DNA of 64,000 nt from JAJDTT01 sp965116695 (GCA_965116695.1 OZ220706.1:5208001-5272000); one strand, 5' to 3'. Counted from the stretch's first letter, positions 7,601 through 17,312 are shown. Numbers and translations are program-made. Notes: generated from the sequence alone by a model not told the origin.

Positions 7601-10600
7601 ATGCCACAAATTCGGTCCGGAACCTGTTTCTTGACTTGGTTTCTGGCAGTCGTCCCTGGACTGGCGGCCGGAGCGACCGCCCCTGCCGACATCGACTTCA
7701 ACCGCGACATCCGGCCCATTCTCTCCGAGAAATGCTTCTCCTGCCACGGCCCCGACCAGGGTCAGCGCCAAGCCTCGCTGCGCCTGGACACCCCTGACGG
7801 CATCGCCGCCGAGCGGGACGGAAAGGGTCCGGCGGTGGTTCCCGGCAGCGCCCGCCGGAGTCCCCTCTACCAGAGGATCTCCACCTCCGATCCCGCCTCC
7901 CGAATGCCGCCCGGCTTCCTGGGCCACGAGCCCCTGAGCGACCTCCAGATCCGCCAGGTCGAGAGCTGGATCGACCAGGGCGCCCAGTGGCAGCCGCACT
8001 GGGCCTTCCTCCCGGTCCGCCAGCCGGACCCGCCACCGGTCCGGAATCGCGGTTGGGTCCGCAACGGCCTGGACGCCTTCGTTCTGCATCGCCTGGAGGA
8101 GAACGGCCTCGCACCCTCGCCCGAGGCCGCACCGGAGACGCTGATCCGGCGGGCGACCCTGGACCTGACAGGTCTGCCTCCCTCGCCCCGGGACCTGGAC
8201 CGCTTTCTGCGGGATCCTTCGCCCGGCGCCTACGAAAGCCTTGTAGACCGCCTGCTGGGTTCCGTCCGGTACGGCGAGCACATGGCGCTCCGCTGGCTGG
8301 AAGCGGCCCGTTACGCCGACACCAACGGCTACCAGAGTGACGGCGTCCGCCAGATGTGGCGCTGGCGGGACTGGGTCATCGACGCTTTCAACCGGAACCT
8401 CGGTTTCCATGAGTTCACCATCCAGCAACTGGCGGGAGACCTGCTGGAGGGAGCGACTCTGGATCAGATCGTCGCCACCGGTTTCAACCGGAACCACCGG
8501 ACCAGCGCCGAGGGGGGCTCCATCGACGAGGAGCTGCGGGTCGAGTACGTGGCCGACCGGGTGGAGACCACCTCCACGGTCTGGATGGGGCTGACGGTGG
8601 GGTGCGCCCGCTGTCACGATCACAAGTACGACCCCATCAGCCAACGGGAGTACTACCGGTTCTTCGCCTTCTTCAACAACGTCCCCGAGAGGGGCTTCGT
8701 CTACAACTTCGGCAACGAGGATCCGGTGATCGCAGCGCCCACGACTTCACAGCAAGCGCGTCTGGCGGAGCTGGATGCCGAAGTCCGGGAGGCGCAATTC
8801 CGCCTTGAAAGGCTGGACGGTGAACGAAGAGAGGCGCAGCAGGCCTGGGAAACAGAGCTCGCCAAGACGGGGCGGGTCCCGGACTGGACCTTGGACCGGG
8901 GCCTGCTCGTGCACTTCCCACTGGACGGCGACTGGTCCGAGGCCACGGGAAACCTGAAGCGGGTCTGGCACGAAGAAGCCGAGAAAAAGAAGCAGAAAGA
9001 AGAGAAGGAACAAGCTCAGGAAAAACCGGCCGAAGCCGAAGCCCCCTCGCCTGAACCGCCCTTCGTGGACGGCGGTCCGGAGCCGGGATTGGAGTTCGTG
9101 CCGGGACGGAAGGGCCGGGCGGGGCATTTCGAGGGGCGGTTCGTCAACGGGGGGCCCGTCGCCAGCTTCGACTACATGGACCCGTTCACCCTCTCGGCCT
9201 GGTTCTTTCCCCGGACCGGCGAGGGGGCCATCTTCTCCAGCGTCCAGGACCGGTTCCGGGGGCGCGGCTACGGCTTGTACCTGAGGGAAGGGAAGTTGCG
9301 CTTCAATTTCACCTACCGCTGGTCGGACCTGGGCGTGCGTCTGGAGACGGAGCAGGCGCTGGAGCGGGACCGCTGGCACCACGTGGTCCTGAGCTACGAC
9401 GGCAAGCGCAACGCCGGCGGGTTCTGGCTCCACCTGAACGGGGTCCTGCAGAAGCCTGTGGTGCTGTTCGACTACCTGCTCAACCCCATGGGTCCCATAC
9501 GGGATTTCCGGATCGGCGCCGGCGAGGGTCCCGACGACCGCTTCGACGGGTTCATCGACGAGGTCCGGGTCTACGACCGGGCGCTCCCGGACCGGGAGGC
9601 CCGGGTCATCGGCCTCCTGGATCCGGTCTCGAAGATCGCGGCCCTCGCCCCTTCGGATCGCACCGCCGTCCAGCAGGACAAGCTGGACCTCTGTTTTCTC
9701 GAGGGCGGCCACGCACCGGAGGCCGTTCTGCAGGCGGTCCAGGAATTGCGGGAGGCCCGGCGGCGGCGCCAGGACCACTACGACTCCCTTCCCACCGTCA
9801 TGGTCATGAAGGAGCGGTCCCAGCGGCGGCAGTCCTACGTGCTGGACCGGGGCGCCTACGACGTCCGCACCGACCCGGTGGACCCGGGGGTCCCGGCGGC
9901 CCTGGACCTGCATCCGGACGGGTCGGTCCCGGACCGCCTGGGCCTGGCGCGCTGGCTGGTGGACCGTTCCAATCCCTTGACGGCCCGGGTGACGGTGAAC
10001 CGGCTCTGGCAGATGCTGTTTGGATCGGGCCTGGTTCGGACTCCCGAGGACTTCGGCTCCCAGGGGGAACGCCCCACCCATCCCCGGCTGCTGGACTGGC
10101 TGGCCGCGGAATTCATGGGGAGCGGCTGGGACGTCAAGGCGCTGCTCAGGACCATTGTGACCAGCGCCACCTACCGCCAGTCCTCCCGTCAGACGCCGGA
10201 GCTGTCCGGGAGGGACCCGGAGAACCAGCTGCTGGCCCGGGCTCCCCGGTTTCGCCTGCCGGCCCAGGTGATCCGCGACCAGGCCCTGGCCGTTTCCGGC
10301 CTGCTTGCCGAGAAGCTGGGCGGACCTTCGGTCAAGCCGTACCAGCCCCCGGGCCTGTGGACGGAGCTGACCTTCAGCAAGCGGGGCTATGAAACCGACC
10401 AGGGTGAGAGCCTCTATCGCAGGAGCCTCTATACCTTCTGGCGGCGAACCATCGCGCCGCCCGCCATGGTGACGTTCGACGCCTCCACCCGCGAAGCCTG
10501 CACCGTGCGCACCGACCGGACCAACACTCCGCTTCAGGCCCTGAACCTGATGAACGACGAGACCTACCTGGAGGCCTCCCGCCGGCTGGCGGAGCGCATG

Positions 10601-10873
10601 CTGGAGGAAGGGGGCTCGACTCGCCTGGCCCGTGTCGCTTACGGCTTCCGCCTGGTCACGGCCCGCTGGCCCCGGCCATCGGAGCAGACCGCACTATTCG
10701 AGGCTCTGGAGCGGTTCGAAGAGGACTTCGAGTCCCGGCCTCAAGAGGCGCTGGACTACCTCTCGGCAGGCGAGTCGGCCCGGAATGAGAATCTGAACCC
10801 GCAAGAATTGGCTTCCTATGCCGGCCTCGCCAGCGTTATCCTGAACCTGGACGAGGCCATTACCAAGGAGTGA
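7601..10873 (+). CDS. DUF1553/DUF1549 cytochrome-domain protein with LamG insertion
   Basis: A 1090-residue exported protein of the PSD1/Planctomycete cytochrome type. After a signal peptide (to about residue 25) comes the PSCyt1 domain with CFSCH at 45-49, then DUF1549 (about 160-370) containing the conserved CARCHDHKYDP near 336. A lysine/glutamate-rich linker (about 463-490) precedes a LamG-like beta-sandwich (about 510-680, with GLYLREGKLRFNF and DGFIDEVRVYDRAL). DUF1553 follows (about 780-1060, with NPLTARVTVNRLWQMLFG and RTDRTNTPLQALNLMND). The biochemical role of the family is not established. It is followed 7 bp later by its usual DUF1501 partner. The start has a GGGGAA site. Confidence 0.92.
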   Translation: MPQIRSGTCFLTWFLAVVPGLAAGATAPADIDFNRDIRPILSEKCFSCHGPDQGQRQASLRLDTPDGIAAERDGKGPAVVPGSARRSPLYQRISTSDPASRMPPGFLGHEPLSDLQIRQVESWIDQGAQWQPHWAFLPVRQPDPPPVRNRGWVRNGLDAFVLHRLEENGLAPSPEAAPETLIRRATLDLTGLPPSPRDLDRFLRDPSPGAYESLVDRLLGSVRYGEHMALRWLEAARYADTNGYQSDGVRQMWRWRDWVIDAFNRNLGFHEFTIQQLAGDLLEGATLDQIVATGFNRNHRTSAEGGSIDEELRVEYVADRVETTSTVWMGLTVGCARCHDHKYDPISQREYYRFFAFFNNVPERGFVYNFGNEDPVIAAPTTSQQARLAELDAEVREAQFRLERLDGERREAQQAWETELAKTGRVPDWTLDRGLLVHFPLDGDWSEATGNLKRVWHEEAEKKKQKEEKEQAQEKPAEAEAPSPEPPFVDGGPEPGLEFVPGRKGRAGHFEGRFVNGGPVASFDYMDPFTLSAWFFPRTGEGAIFSSVQDRFRGRGYGLYLREGKLRFNFTYRWSDLGVRLETEQALERDRWHHVVLSYDGKRNAGGFWLHLNGVLQKPVVLFDYLLNPMGPIRDFRIGAGEGPDDRFDGFIDEVRVYDRALPDREARVIGLLDPVSKIAALAPSDRTAVQQDKLDLCFLEGGHAPEAVLQAVQELREARRRRQDHYDSLPTVMVMKERSQRRQSYVLDRGAYDVRTDPVDPGVPAALDLHPDGSVPDRLGLARWLVDRSNPLTARVTVNRLWQMLFGSGLVRTPEDFGSQGERPTHPRLLDWLAAEFMGSGWDVKALLRTIVTSATYRQSSRQTPELSGRDPENQLLARAPRFRLPAQVIRDQALAVSGLLAEKLGGPSVKPYQPPGLWTELTFSKRGYETDQGESLYRRSLYTFWRRTIAPPAMVTFDASTREACTVRTDRTNTPLQALNLMNDETYLEASRRLAERMLEEGGSTRLARVAYGFRLVTARWPRPSEQTALFEALERFEEDFESRPQEALDYLSAGESARNENLNPQELASYAGLASVILNLDEAITKE

Positions 10874-10880
10874 CGCCGCC

Positions 10881-12347
10881 ATGGATCCCTGGAACCGATA
10901 TCGACTGATGCAGACCCGGCGCCACTTCTTCGGCGCCACGGCCGCCGGAATCGGGACCGCCGCCCTGGGCTCCCTGCTCCAGGAAGACCTGCAGGCGGGC
11001 CGCGCCGCCGCGGACGGGACCGCCCCCGCCGTTGCTCCCGGAGCCCCGTCCCTGCCCCACTTCGCTCCCACGGCCAAGCGGGTGATCTGGCTGTTCCAGT
11101 CGGGAGGGCCCTCCCAGATGGACCTGTTCGACTACAAGCCGGCCCTGGCCCGGCGCCGGGGCGAGGAACTGCCCGAGTCTATCCGCCAGGGCCAGCGCCT
11201 CACCAGCATGACCTCCGAGCAGGGCAGTTTTCCCGTGGCTCCGTCCATCTACGAGTTCGCCCGGCACGGCCAGTCGGGCGCCTGGATCAGCGAGCTCCTG
11301 CCCCGGACCGCCGAGATCGCCGACGACCTCTGCTTCATCCGCTCCATGCACACGGAGGCCATCAATCACGATCCGGCCGTCACGTTTCTCCTCACCGGCG
11401 CCCAGATCGCCGGGCGGCCCAGTCTGGGGGCGTGGCTGGCCTACGGCCTGGGCAACGAGAACAGCAACCTGCCCTCCTTCGTGGTCATGGTCACGCAGGG
11501 GACCGGCGGGCAGCCCCTCTACGACCGCCTCTGGGGCAGCGGCTTCCTGCCCAGCCGCTACCAGGGAGTCAAGTTCCGCTCCGTCGGGGATCCGGTCCTC
11601 TACCTCTCCGACCCCAAGGGCTTCGGACGGGAGAGCCGCCGGCATTTCCTGGATGCCCTGAACCGCTTGAACCGGATCAAGCTGGAGGAGTCGGGCGATC
11701 CCGAGATCTCGGCCCGGATCTCCCAGTACGAAATGGCCTTCCGAATGCAGACTTCGGTGCCCGAGCTCACCGACCTTTCGGCCGAGCCGGATCACATCTT
11801 CCAGCTCTACGGCGAGGACGCCCGGGAGCCGGGGACCTTCGCCTCCAACTGCCTGCTGGCCCGGCGCCTGGCCGAGCGGGGGGTCCGCTTCATCCAGGTC
11901 TTCCACCGGGGCTGGGATCAGCACGGCAGGCTGCCCACCGCCCTTCCCCGGCAGTGCAAGGCCACCGACCGGGCTTCGGCCGCGCTGGTGCAGGACCTGA
12001 AGCAGCGGGGAATGCTGGAGGACACGCTGGTGGTCTGGGGCGGCGAGTTCGGGCGAACCGTCTACTGCCAGGGACCGCTGACCGAGACCGACTACGGCCG
12101 CGACCATCACCCCCGGTGTTTCACCATCTGGATGACCGGCGGCGGAGTCCGTCCGGGCGTCGTCCTGGGGGAGACCGACGAGTTCTCCTACAACATCACG
12201 AAGGACCCGGTCCACGTCCACGACCTGCAGGCCACCCTTCTCCACTGCCTGGGCATCGACCACACGAAGCTGACCTACAAATACCAGGGCCGCCACTTCC
12301 GCCTCACCGATGTCCACGGAGAGGTCATCGACCGGGTCCTGGCCTGA
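10881..12347 (+). CDS. DUF1501 family exported protein
   Basis: A 488-residue protein with a Tat signal (TRRHFFGATAAGIGTAALG, residues 12-30). The body matches DUF1501, an alkaline-phosphatase-superfamily-like fold of unknown activity: VIWLFQSGGPSQMDLFDYKP near residue 70, FIRSMHTEAINHDPA near 153 and VVWGGEFGRT near 390. It starts 7 bp after the DUF1553 gene with an AAGGAG site, and the two are almost always adjacent in Planctomycetota and Acidobacteriota, so a joint extracytoplasmic function is likely. An alternative start at 10908 would shorten only the region before the twin arginines. Confidence 0.93.
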   Translation: MDPWNRYRLMQTRRHFFGATAAGIGTAALGSLLQEDLQAGRAAADGTAPAVAPGAPSLPHFAPTAKRVIWLFQSGGPSQMDLFDYKPALARRRGEELPESIRQGQRLTSMTSEQGSFPVAPSIYEFARHGQSGAWISELLPRTAEIADDLCFIRSMHTEAINHDPAVTFLLTGAQIAGRPSLGAWLAYGLGNENSNLPSFVVMVTQGTGGQPLYDRLWGSGFLPSRYQGVKFRSVGDPVLYLSDPKGFGRESRRHFLDALNRLNRIKLEESGDPEISARISQYEMAFRMQTSVPELTDLSAEPDHIFQLYGEDAREPGTFASNCLLARRLAERGVRFIQVFHRGWDQHGRLPTALPRQCKATDRASAALVQDLKQRGMLEDTLVVWGGEFGRTVYCQGPLTETDYGRDHHPRCFTIWMTGGGVRPGVVLGETDEFSYNITKDPVHVHDLQATLLHCLGIDHTKLTYKYQGRHFRLTDVHGEVIDRVLA

Positions 12348-12369
12348 CCGCCTGTGACAAGGTCCCGCT

Positions 12370-12430
12370 GGGAGGGGGGACTGTCAGTCCCCCCCGTGAT
12401 GCGGGTGTAGGAAAACCGCCGCCCCCGCTC
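12370..12430. repeat. Two palindromic repeats downstream of the DUF1501 gene
   Basis: Hairpin one (12370-12396) has a GGGGGGACT/AGTCCCCCC stem; hairpin two (12405-12430) is GTAGG followed by AAAACCGCCGCCCCCGCTC, a minus-strand unit of the GAGCGGGGG type with a decayed stem. They begin 22 bp after the DUF1501 stop, before the low-GC TIR gene. Confidence 0.6.
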
Positions 12431-12534
12431 GCCCGGGAGGGCCATTGAGAGTTGCCACCCAACGAGTCATCTTCGGAAGGCGAGCGAGCGTCGTGCGGGT
12501 GATACAATTGAAATCGCCCTGCAGGATCATTGCA

Positions 12535-12978
12535 ATGGAGATGAAGTACTCTTCAGAGCCCCCCAAAGTGTTCCTCAGTTTCTCCATGGAGCACAAGCCG
12601 CTCGTTGATCGGTTTCGAGACCAAGCGACAAACCGCCATTCAGGATTGGTTTTTCGTGACTACTCCATCAAGGAACCCGTGGAGGATGCATGGAAGATTC
12701 ATGCGGAGCGTCTCATTCGAATGTCAAGTGCGACAATCTGTTTGATCGGCGAGAATACCTGGCGTAGCGAGCCGGTGAACTGGGAGGTTCGAAGGAGTGC
12801 GGAGCTTGGCAGACGTGTTCTGGCTGTCTACCTGCAGTCTGATGCCGCACGGTCTCCGGCGGCGCTTGAGGAAATCGGTGTCACGCCCGTGCCGTGGGAC
12901 ATCAAAACGATAGTGGCTCACCTGCACGATGAACAACCAAGAGTCAGTAACTGCTTGATCCCATCCGCAATGGTTTAG
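12535..12978 (+). CDS. ThsB-like TIR domain protein (MTH538/DUF1863 type), solitary
   Basis: A protein of about 147 residues made of one TIR-like domain. KVFLSFSMEHKPLVDRF (11-27) is the first strand and helix, GLVFRDYSIKEP (37-48) the second, and ATICLIGENTWRSEPVNWEV (66-85) carries the conserved W-x8-E region with Glu84 as the candidate catalytic residue. This is the family of the Thoeris ThsB protein, which makes a cyclic ADP-ribose isomer from NAD when phage is sensed. No ThsA (SIR2-SLOG) partner lies in this window. GC content is visibly below that of both neighbours, which suggests transfer. The start is uncertain: ATGs at 12535 and 12541 both lack a strong ribosome site, and an in-frame start at 12445 also exists. 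Confidence 0.72.
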   Translation: MEMKYSSEPPKVFLSFSMEHKPLVDRFRDQATNRHSGLVFRDYSIKEPVEDAWKIHAERLIRMSSATICLIGENTWRSEPVNWEVRRSAELGRRVLAVYLQSDAARSPAALEEIGVTPVPWDIKTIVAHLHDEQPRVSNCLIPSAMV

Positions 12979-12980
12979 GC

Positions 12981-14777
12981 ATGGTAAGACCGATCGCGCC
13001 CCGGACCGACGCCAGCGGCCTCCCCCCGACCGGGCGGCCGGTGATCTACGCCACGCAGGGGGTCATCTCCAGCGGGCACTACCTGACCTCCATGGCCGGG
13101 ATGGGCATGCTGCTGGGGGGCGGCAACGCCTTCGACGCCCTGGTCGCTGCCGGGTTCGCCGCCGCCGTGACCGAACCGGTGGCCTGCTACTCGTTGGCGT
13201 GCGAGTCGGTCTTCATGCTTTACGACGCCGACAGCGGCGACCTCCTCTCGTTGAGCGGTCAGGGCACGGCTCCCCGGCAAGCGACGTTGGACTTCTTCCG
13301 TGGGCAGGGACTGGACGAGATCCCGACGGGTCCCGGGCCGCTGGCTCACCTCTCCTTCACGGTTCCGGGGGCGGTGGACGGGTATCTGTCCCTCCTGGAG
13401 CGCTACGGGACCCTCCCCCTCTCCCAGGTCCTGGAGCCGGCCATCCATCTGGCTCAGGCGGGATTTCCGCACTACGAGTACATGGTCGAGGCTCTGGATT
13501 CCCAGCCCACCCGGGACCAATTCGACCAGTATCCGCCCGGCGGGAGCGAGATCTTCTACCAGGACGGCGAGCTTCCCCGGCCAGGGTCGCTCCTGGTTCA
13601 ACCCGGCCTGGCGCGCACGCTGCGGCGGCTGGCGGCCAATGACGCAGGAGGATCGCGGGACCGGATCGAGGGCATCCGGGCCGCCCGGCGAGATTTCTAC
13701 CGGGGAGACCTGGCCCGCACCCTGGTGGACTGCGCCCGCCGCGTGGGAGGGCTTCTCAGCGCCGAGGACCTGGCGGGATACCGGGCCAAGTTCGAGGAGC
13801 CGGCCCGCACCCGTTACCGGGGCTACGAGATCTGCTGCCAGAGGACCTGGTCCCAGGCCCCGCTCCTGCTGCAGACCCTGAACCTGCTGGAACACTTCGA
13901 CCTCCGGGCCATGGGCCACAACTCGCCGGCGTACGTCCACACCGTGGTGGAGGCTCTGAAGCTGGCCATCGCCGACCGGGAAGCCTTCTACGGCGACCCC
14001 GATTTCGCCCGGGTGCCCCTGGACGGACTCGTCTCCAAGGAGTACGCGGCCCAGCGGGTCCGTCTCATCGATCCGAGCAAGGCGCATCCCGACGTGCCGG
14101 CGCCCGGCGATCCCTGGAAGCACTCCCGGGAACCCCTGAATCGGCCGGCTCCCGAAGCACCGCCTCCGTCAGACCTTCCGGGACCCACATACGCGGAGCA
14201 GGGGACGACGCACATCGCCGTGGTGGATCATCACGGCAACCTGGTGTGCGCCACACCCAGCGGCGGGTCCTTCGCCAAGTCGGTCTTCATCCCCGAGATC
14301 GGTTGCACCCTGAGCACCCGAAGCGAGATGTTCTTCCTCAAGCCGGGCCACCCCAACTGCCTGGAGCCGGGGAAGCGGCCCCGGACCACCCTGGTCGGCT
14401 ACCTGGTGGTGAAGGACGGGCAACCTGTCATGACGGTGGGCTGCCCCGGCGGCGACTACCAGGTCCAGGCCAACCTCCAGCTCCTGCTCAATGCGCTGGT
14501 CTTCGGAATGAACATCCAGGAGGCCATCGAGGCCCCCCGATTCGGAAGCGACAGCCTCCGGAACTCCTTCTACCCCCACGTCTACTTCCCGGGGCAACTC
14601 TCCCTGGAGGGGGCCTTCCCCGAGTCCACCCGCCGGGAGCTGGGGAGACTGGGGCACAAGGTGGTGCCGGCCCTGGTCTGCGGCATGGGAGCCACCATCA
14701 CTTCGCGCGATCCGTCCACCGGGACCCTGGCCACCGGAGCCGACCCCCGCCGCGCCTGCTACGCCCTGGGTTGGTAA
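12981..14777 (+). CDS. Gamma-glutamyltransferase family protein
   Basis: A 598-residue Ntn-hydrolase precursor. The self-cleavage and catalytic threonine is in GTTHIAVVDHHGNLVCAT (Thr about 409), in the expected place between large and small subunits. GGNAFDALVAAGFAAAVTEP near residue 50 and PGKRPRTTLVGYLVV near 470 are typical of the family. It would transfer or hydrolyse gamma-glutamyl groups, for example of glutathione. No signal peptide is evident, unlike many bacterial GGTs. Its ATG lies 2 bp after the TIR gene stop, although base composition jumps back to high GC at that point. The TAA stop directly adjoins a GGAGCGGCG repeat. Confidence 0.92.
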   Translation: MVRPIAPRTDASGLPPTGRPVIYATQGVISSGHYLTSMAGMGMLLGGGNAFDALVAAGFAAAVTEPVACYSLACESVFMLYDADSGDLLSLSGQGTAPRQATLDFFRGQGLDEIPTGPGPLAHLSFTVPGAVDGYLSLLERYGTLPLSQVLEPAIHLAQAGFPHYEYMVEALDSQPTRDQFDQYPPGGSEIFYQDGELPRPGSLLVQPGLARTLRRLAANDAGGSRDRIEGIRAARRDFYRGDLARTLVDCARRVGGLLSAEDLAGYRAKFEEPARTRYRGYEICCQRTWSQAPLLLQTLNLLEHFDLRAMGHNSPAYVHTVVEALKLAIADREAFYGDPDFARVPLDGLVSKEYAAQRVRLIDPSKAHPDVPAPGDPWKHSREPLNRPAPEAPPPSDLPGPTYAEQGTTHIAVVDHHGNLVCATPSGGSFAKSVFIPEIGCTLSTRSEMFFLKPGHPNCLEPGKRPRTTLVGYLVVKDGQPVMTVGCPGGDYQVQANLQLLLNALVFGMNIQEAIEAPRFGSDSLRNSFYPHVYFPGQLSLEGAFPESTRRELGRLGHKVVPALVCGMGATITSRDPSTGTLATGADPRRACYALGW

Positions 14778-14829
14778 GGAGCGGCGTGTTTCACGCGCCG
14801 ATTTGGATCGGCGTCTTTCAGGCGCCGAC
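14773..14829. repeat. Two palindromic repeats at the stop codon of the GGT gene
   Basis: Unit one (14773-14800) reads GGTAAGGAGCGGCG with a GGCGTG/CACGCG-type stem; the TAA inside it is the stop codon of the GGT gene. Unit two (14809-14827) has a CGGCG/CGCCG outer stem and a TCTTTCA loop region. The stretch 14830-15030 after it is AT-richer and shows no gene or clear site. Confidence 0.7.
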
Positions 14830-15030
14830 TCGTACAAGCACCAACCACCAAAAATCACTCCTCCCCGTTCCTTTCATCTTCGGTCACCCAAAAAATTCGA
14901 GAGAAGTGGCCTCGGAAAAAGGTCAGCCCCGTTCGCTATTGCTTCTCACCGTACGTAGCGACCATGTAACCGGACTCTCCAATCAGACTCCCCCAAGCGC
15001 TTGGTCGCGCACGTGAAGCGGGGTGCGGCG

Positions 15031-16389
15031 ATGCCGAGAAAGATTGCCATTGTCGGCGCCGGAGTCTCGGGGCTCGGGGCGGCCTGGGCGCTGCATCAGC
15101 AACCCAATCGATTCGACTTCCGGCTGTTCGAAGCGCAGCCTTCCATCGGCGGCAACGCCATCACCGTCGACATGCCGCAAGACGACGGCGCCACGATTCC
15201 GTTCGATATTTCCGTCACCGCGTGCATTCCTTCCGTATACCACCATCTTCTTCTGTTCATGCAGCAACACGGCATCGACCTGGTCGACACCCGTTTCAGC
15301 TACAGCGTGAAGTACCGCGGCGGCGTCTACGCCCACGATTTCGACTCCGGGATCCGGAGGGAGCTGCTGCCGGAGATCAGAAGATTTCAAAGGCTCCTGA
15401 GATGTCTGAAGTGGTTCGGCCGGCTCAACCGAACCAGTTCCCGTTTGCTCAACGCCTTCAATCCGTTCAACTACATCAGCATGGGTTCGGTTCTCAACCT
15501 GGGCCGGTTCTCCGGAGGCTTCCGCTACAAGATCCTGAAGCCCATGTTCGTCAACTTCCTGATGGCCACCAACGTGTTCGACATGCCGGCGTCCCTGTTT
15601 TGCCGGTATCTGGAATTCTTCGACATCGAAACCGCCACGCCGATGCAGACCTGGGACCGGGGCTCCCGGCGCATCTACGAAAAACTGTCGGCTGGATTTC
15701 GGGACAAGATCTACCTGTCCCGTCCGGTTCGCAAAGTGCACCGGCGTCCGTCTCAAGTCGTCGTCGAGGACGAAAACGGAAGGACTGAAACGTTTGATGA
15801 AGTGGTGTTCGCGTGCAACGCGAATCAGACTCTGATGCTACTGGACGAGCCGACCTTCCTGGAGAGCTACCTTCTCTCTTCGATCCGATACGAGAGTGAA
15901 CTGCACAATCATACGGTCGTCCATTCGGACGCTTCCGTGCTTCCGGACAACGAGGTCAAGCCGCTCGCCACCCGGAGCAACCACATCGAGCAGTACGGTG
16001 TCAGGCCGGACAACTACGAAATCACCTACATCATGCACAATCAGCAGCCCTGGGCGAACCGGTCGGACCGCCCATGCCTGGTGACCTACAATCCCATCAC
16101 CCGGATCGACGAGGGTAAGATCCTCAAGAAGTGGTGGTTCCAGCACATCGTGCACGATGTGCGCCACGTGGCCTTTCTCACCCAGTTGTTTCGCTTCATT
16201 CAGGGTAGACGCCGTACCTGGCATTGCGGCGCCCACACCCTGATCAACAGCCAGGAAACCTGTTTCGTGTCGGGCCTGGTCACGGCGAGACAGATCGGAG
16301 CGGACTATCCGTTTGAGGACCCCGAAGCCAGGAAGTGGTTCAACTTCTACGGCCGGACCATGTACGGCTGGCGCTTCCGGAATGTGTGA
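15031..16389 (+). CDS. FAD/NAD(P)-binding amine oxidase-like oxidoreductase (COG2907 type)
   Basis: A 452-residue flavoprotein. The dinucleotide-binding motif KIAIVGAGVSGLGAAWAL is at residues 3-20. The C-terminus has the matching second FAD contact TCFVSGLVTARQIGADYPF (about 415-435). Overall it resembles predicted NAD/FAD-dependent oxidoreductases that often sit beside cyclopropane fatty acid synthase and DUF1365 genes, but neither is present here. The ATG at 15031 is chosen because the Rossmann strand follows at once; an upstream TTG at 15001 is less likely. The substrate is unknown. The stop TGA runs directly into a GCGGGCG repeat. Confidence 0.85.
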   Translation: MPRKIAIVGAGVSGLGAAWALHQQPNRFDFRLFEAQPSIGGNAITVDMPQDDGATIPFDISVTACIPSVYHHLLLFMQQHGIDLVDTRFSYSVKYRGGVYAHDFDSGIRRELLPEIRRFQRLLRCLKWFGRLNRTSSRLLNAFNPFNYISMGSVLNLGRFSGGFRYKILKPMFVNFLMATNVFDMPASLFCRYLEFFDIETATPMQTWDRGSRRIYEKLSAGFRDKIYLSRPVRKVHRRPSQVVVEDENGRTETFDEVVFACNANQTLMLLDEPTFLESYLLSSIRYESELHNHTVVHSDASVLPDNEVKPLATRSNHIEQYGVRPDNYEITYIMHNQQPWANRSDRPCLVTYNPITRIDEGKILKKWWFQHIVHDVRHVAFLTQLFRFIQGRRRTWHCGAHTLINSQETCFVSGLVTARQIGADYPFEDPEARKWFNFYGRTMYGWRFRNV

Positions 16390-16433
16390 GCGGGCGCGGC
16401 GGTCTCCGACCGCCGATTCTTACGCCCGCGGCC
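16387..16433. repeat. Nested palindromic repeat at the stop of the FAD oxidoreductase
   Basis: An outer GCGGGCG/CGCCCGC arm pair encloses an inner CGGCGGT/ACCGCCG hairpin and the GATTCTTA linker also seen at 7.3 and 18.9 kb. The TGA stop (16387-16389) is immediately followed by the GCGGGCG arm. Confidence 0.65.
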
Positions 16434-16469
16434 AACCAGGCGGCAACTATCGGATTGGGTGCAAGGATT

Positions 16470-17204
16470 TCAACGGCCCAGAATGCTGTAGTTGCCGTCC
16501 AGGATCAGGCGAGCGGACACGTACAATCCCAGTAGACCATTGAGCACCCAGAAGGCATTCGGAGCGCCGATGTAGGTGTAGAGGTCGACCCTCGTGATAT
16601 GGCGCTGCCGCCTGGCCACGAAGAAACTGGCCCAGTAGACCGACGTCACATAGGTCCACTGCCAGAACATCATGACCCCAAGGATGCCGGCAACCACAGG
16701 CGGCAGAACATCAACGGAATAAGCCGCGTAAAGGATCAGTGTCGGGACGGGTGTCACGAATCCGTTGGCGATATCGGCATTGAAACCGAACGTGCGGCGA
16801 TCCGAATAGGACCCATCGGGCAGGGAATAGGTTGCCCAGACATCTGCCCAGCGCGTCGGGGACCAAATCTCTCTCCACGGCACCCTGGTGGTCAGGAACT
16901 CGCCGGCCGGTGTTCGGCCGGTTTCAAGTTGCCGTCTGCGCCAATACTCGGCGCGGGTCTCGACATAGTCCCGTTTGAGGAAAAGACACGCCTCCCAATA
17001 GCAAACCAGGAGGTTGATCGAGAAAAACAGACTCAACAGACAATGGATGACGTTGAGATCACCGTAGGAGTGGTAACGAGCGCCAATGCCGAGAAGCGCC
17101 AGAAGGGAGGCCACCACCGCCGCAAACAGTCCAGCCGGTATCCCCGAACCTTTTTGGCGCGCGCTTTTGTCCGGAGCTGTTCGATCGGGATTGCATTCAC
17201 CCAT
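16470..17204 (-). CDS. Polytopic membrane protein, unknown function
   Basis: A 244-residue protein with about five hydrophobic segments: GIPAGLFAAVVASLLALLGI (21-40), HCLLSLFFSINLLVCYWEAC, TPVPTLILYAAYSVDVLPPV, VVAGILGVMMFWQWTYVTSV and NAFWVLNGLLGLYVSARLIL. A basic soluble loop, KRDYVETRAEYWRRRQLE, lies between segments two and three. I do not recognise the family. It lies 108 bp downstream of the DUF2087 gene on the same strand, in a patch of slightly lower GC. The start at 17204 is the first ATG of the frame and has no strong ribosome site. Confidence 0.6.
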   Translation of the reverse strand: MGECNPDRTAPDKSARQKGSGIPAGLFAAVVASLLALLGIGARYHSYGDLNVIHCLLSLFFSINLLVCYWEACLFLKRDYVETRAEYWRRRQLETGRTPAGEFLTTRVPWREIWSPTRWADVWATYSLPDGSYSDRRTFGFNADIANGFVTPVPTLILYAAYSVDVLPPVVAGILGVMMFWQWTYVTSVYWASFFVARRQRHITRVDLYTYIGAPNAFWVLNGLLGLYVSARLILDGNYSILGR

Positions 17205-17312
17205 GGCCTGTTCTCTGCCCTTGAGGACGATGCAGTCCAGCTTGGGCCGGGCCGGGAGAAGATTTGGCGCGCACGGCGAGAGAAGGACAGCCGCTTTCTC
17301 TCGTTCTCGTCG

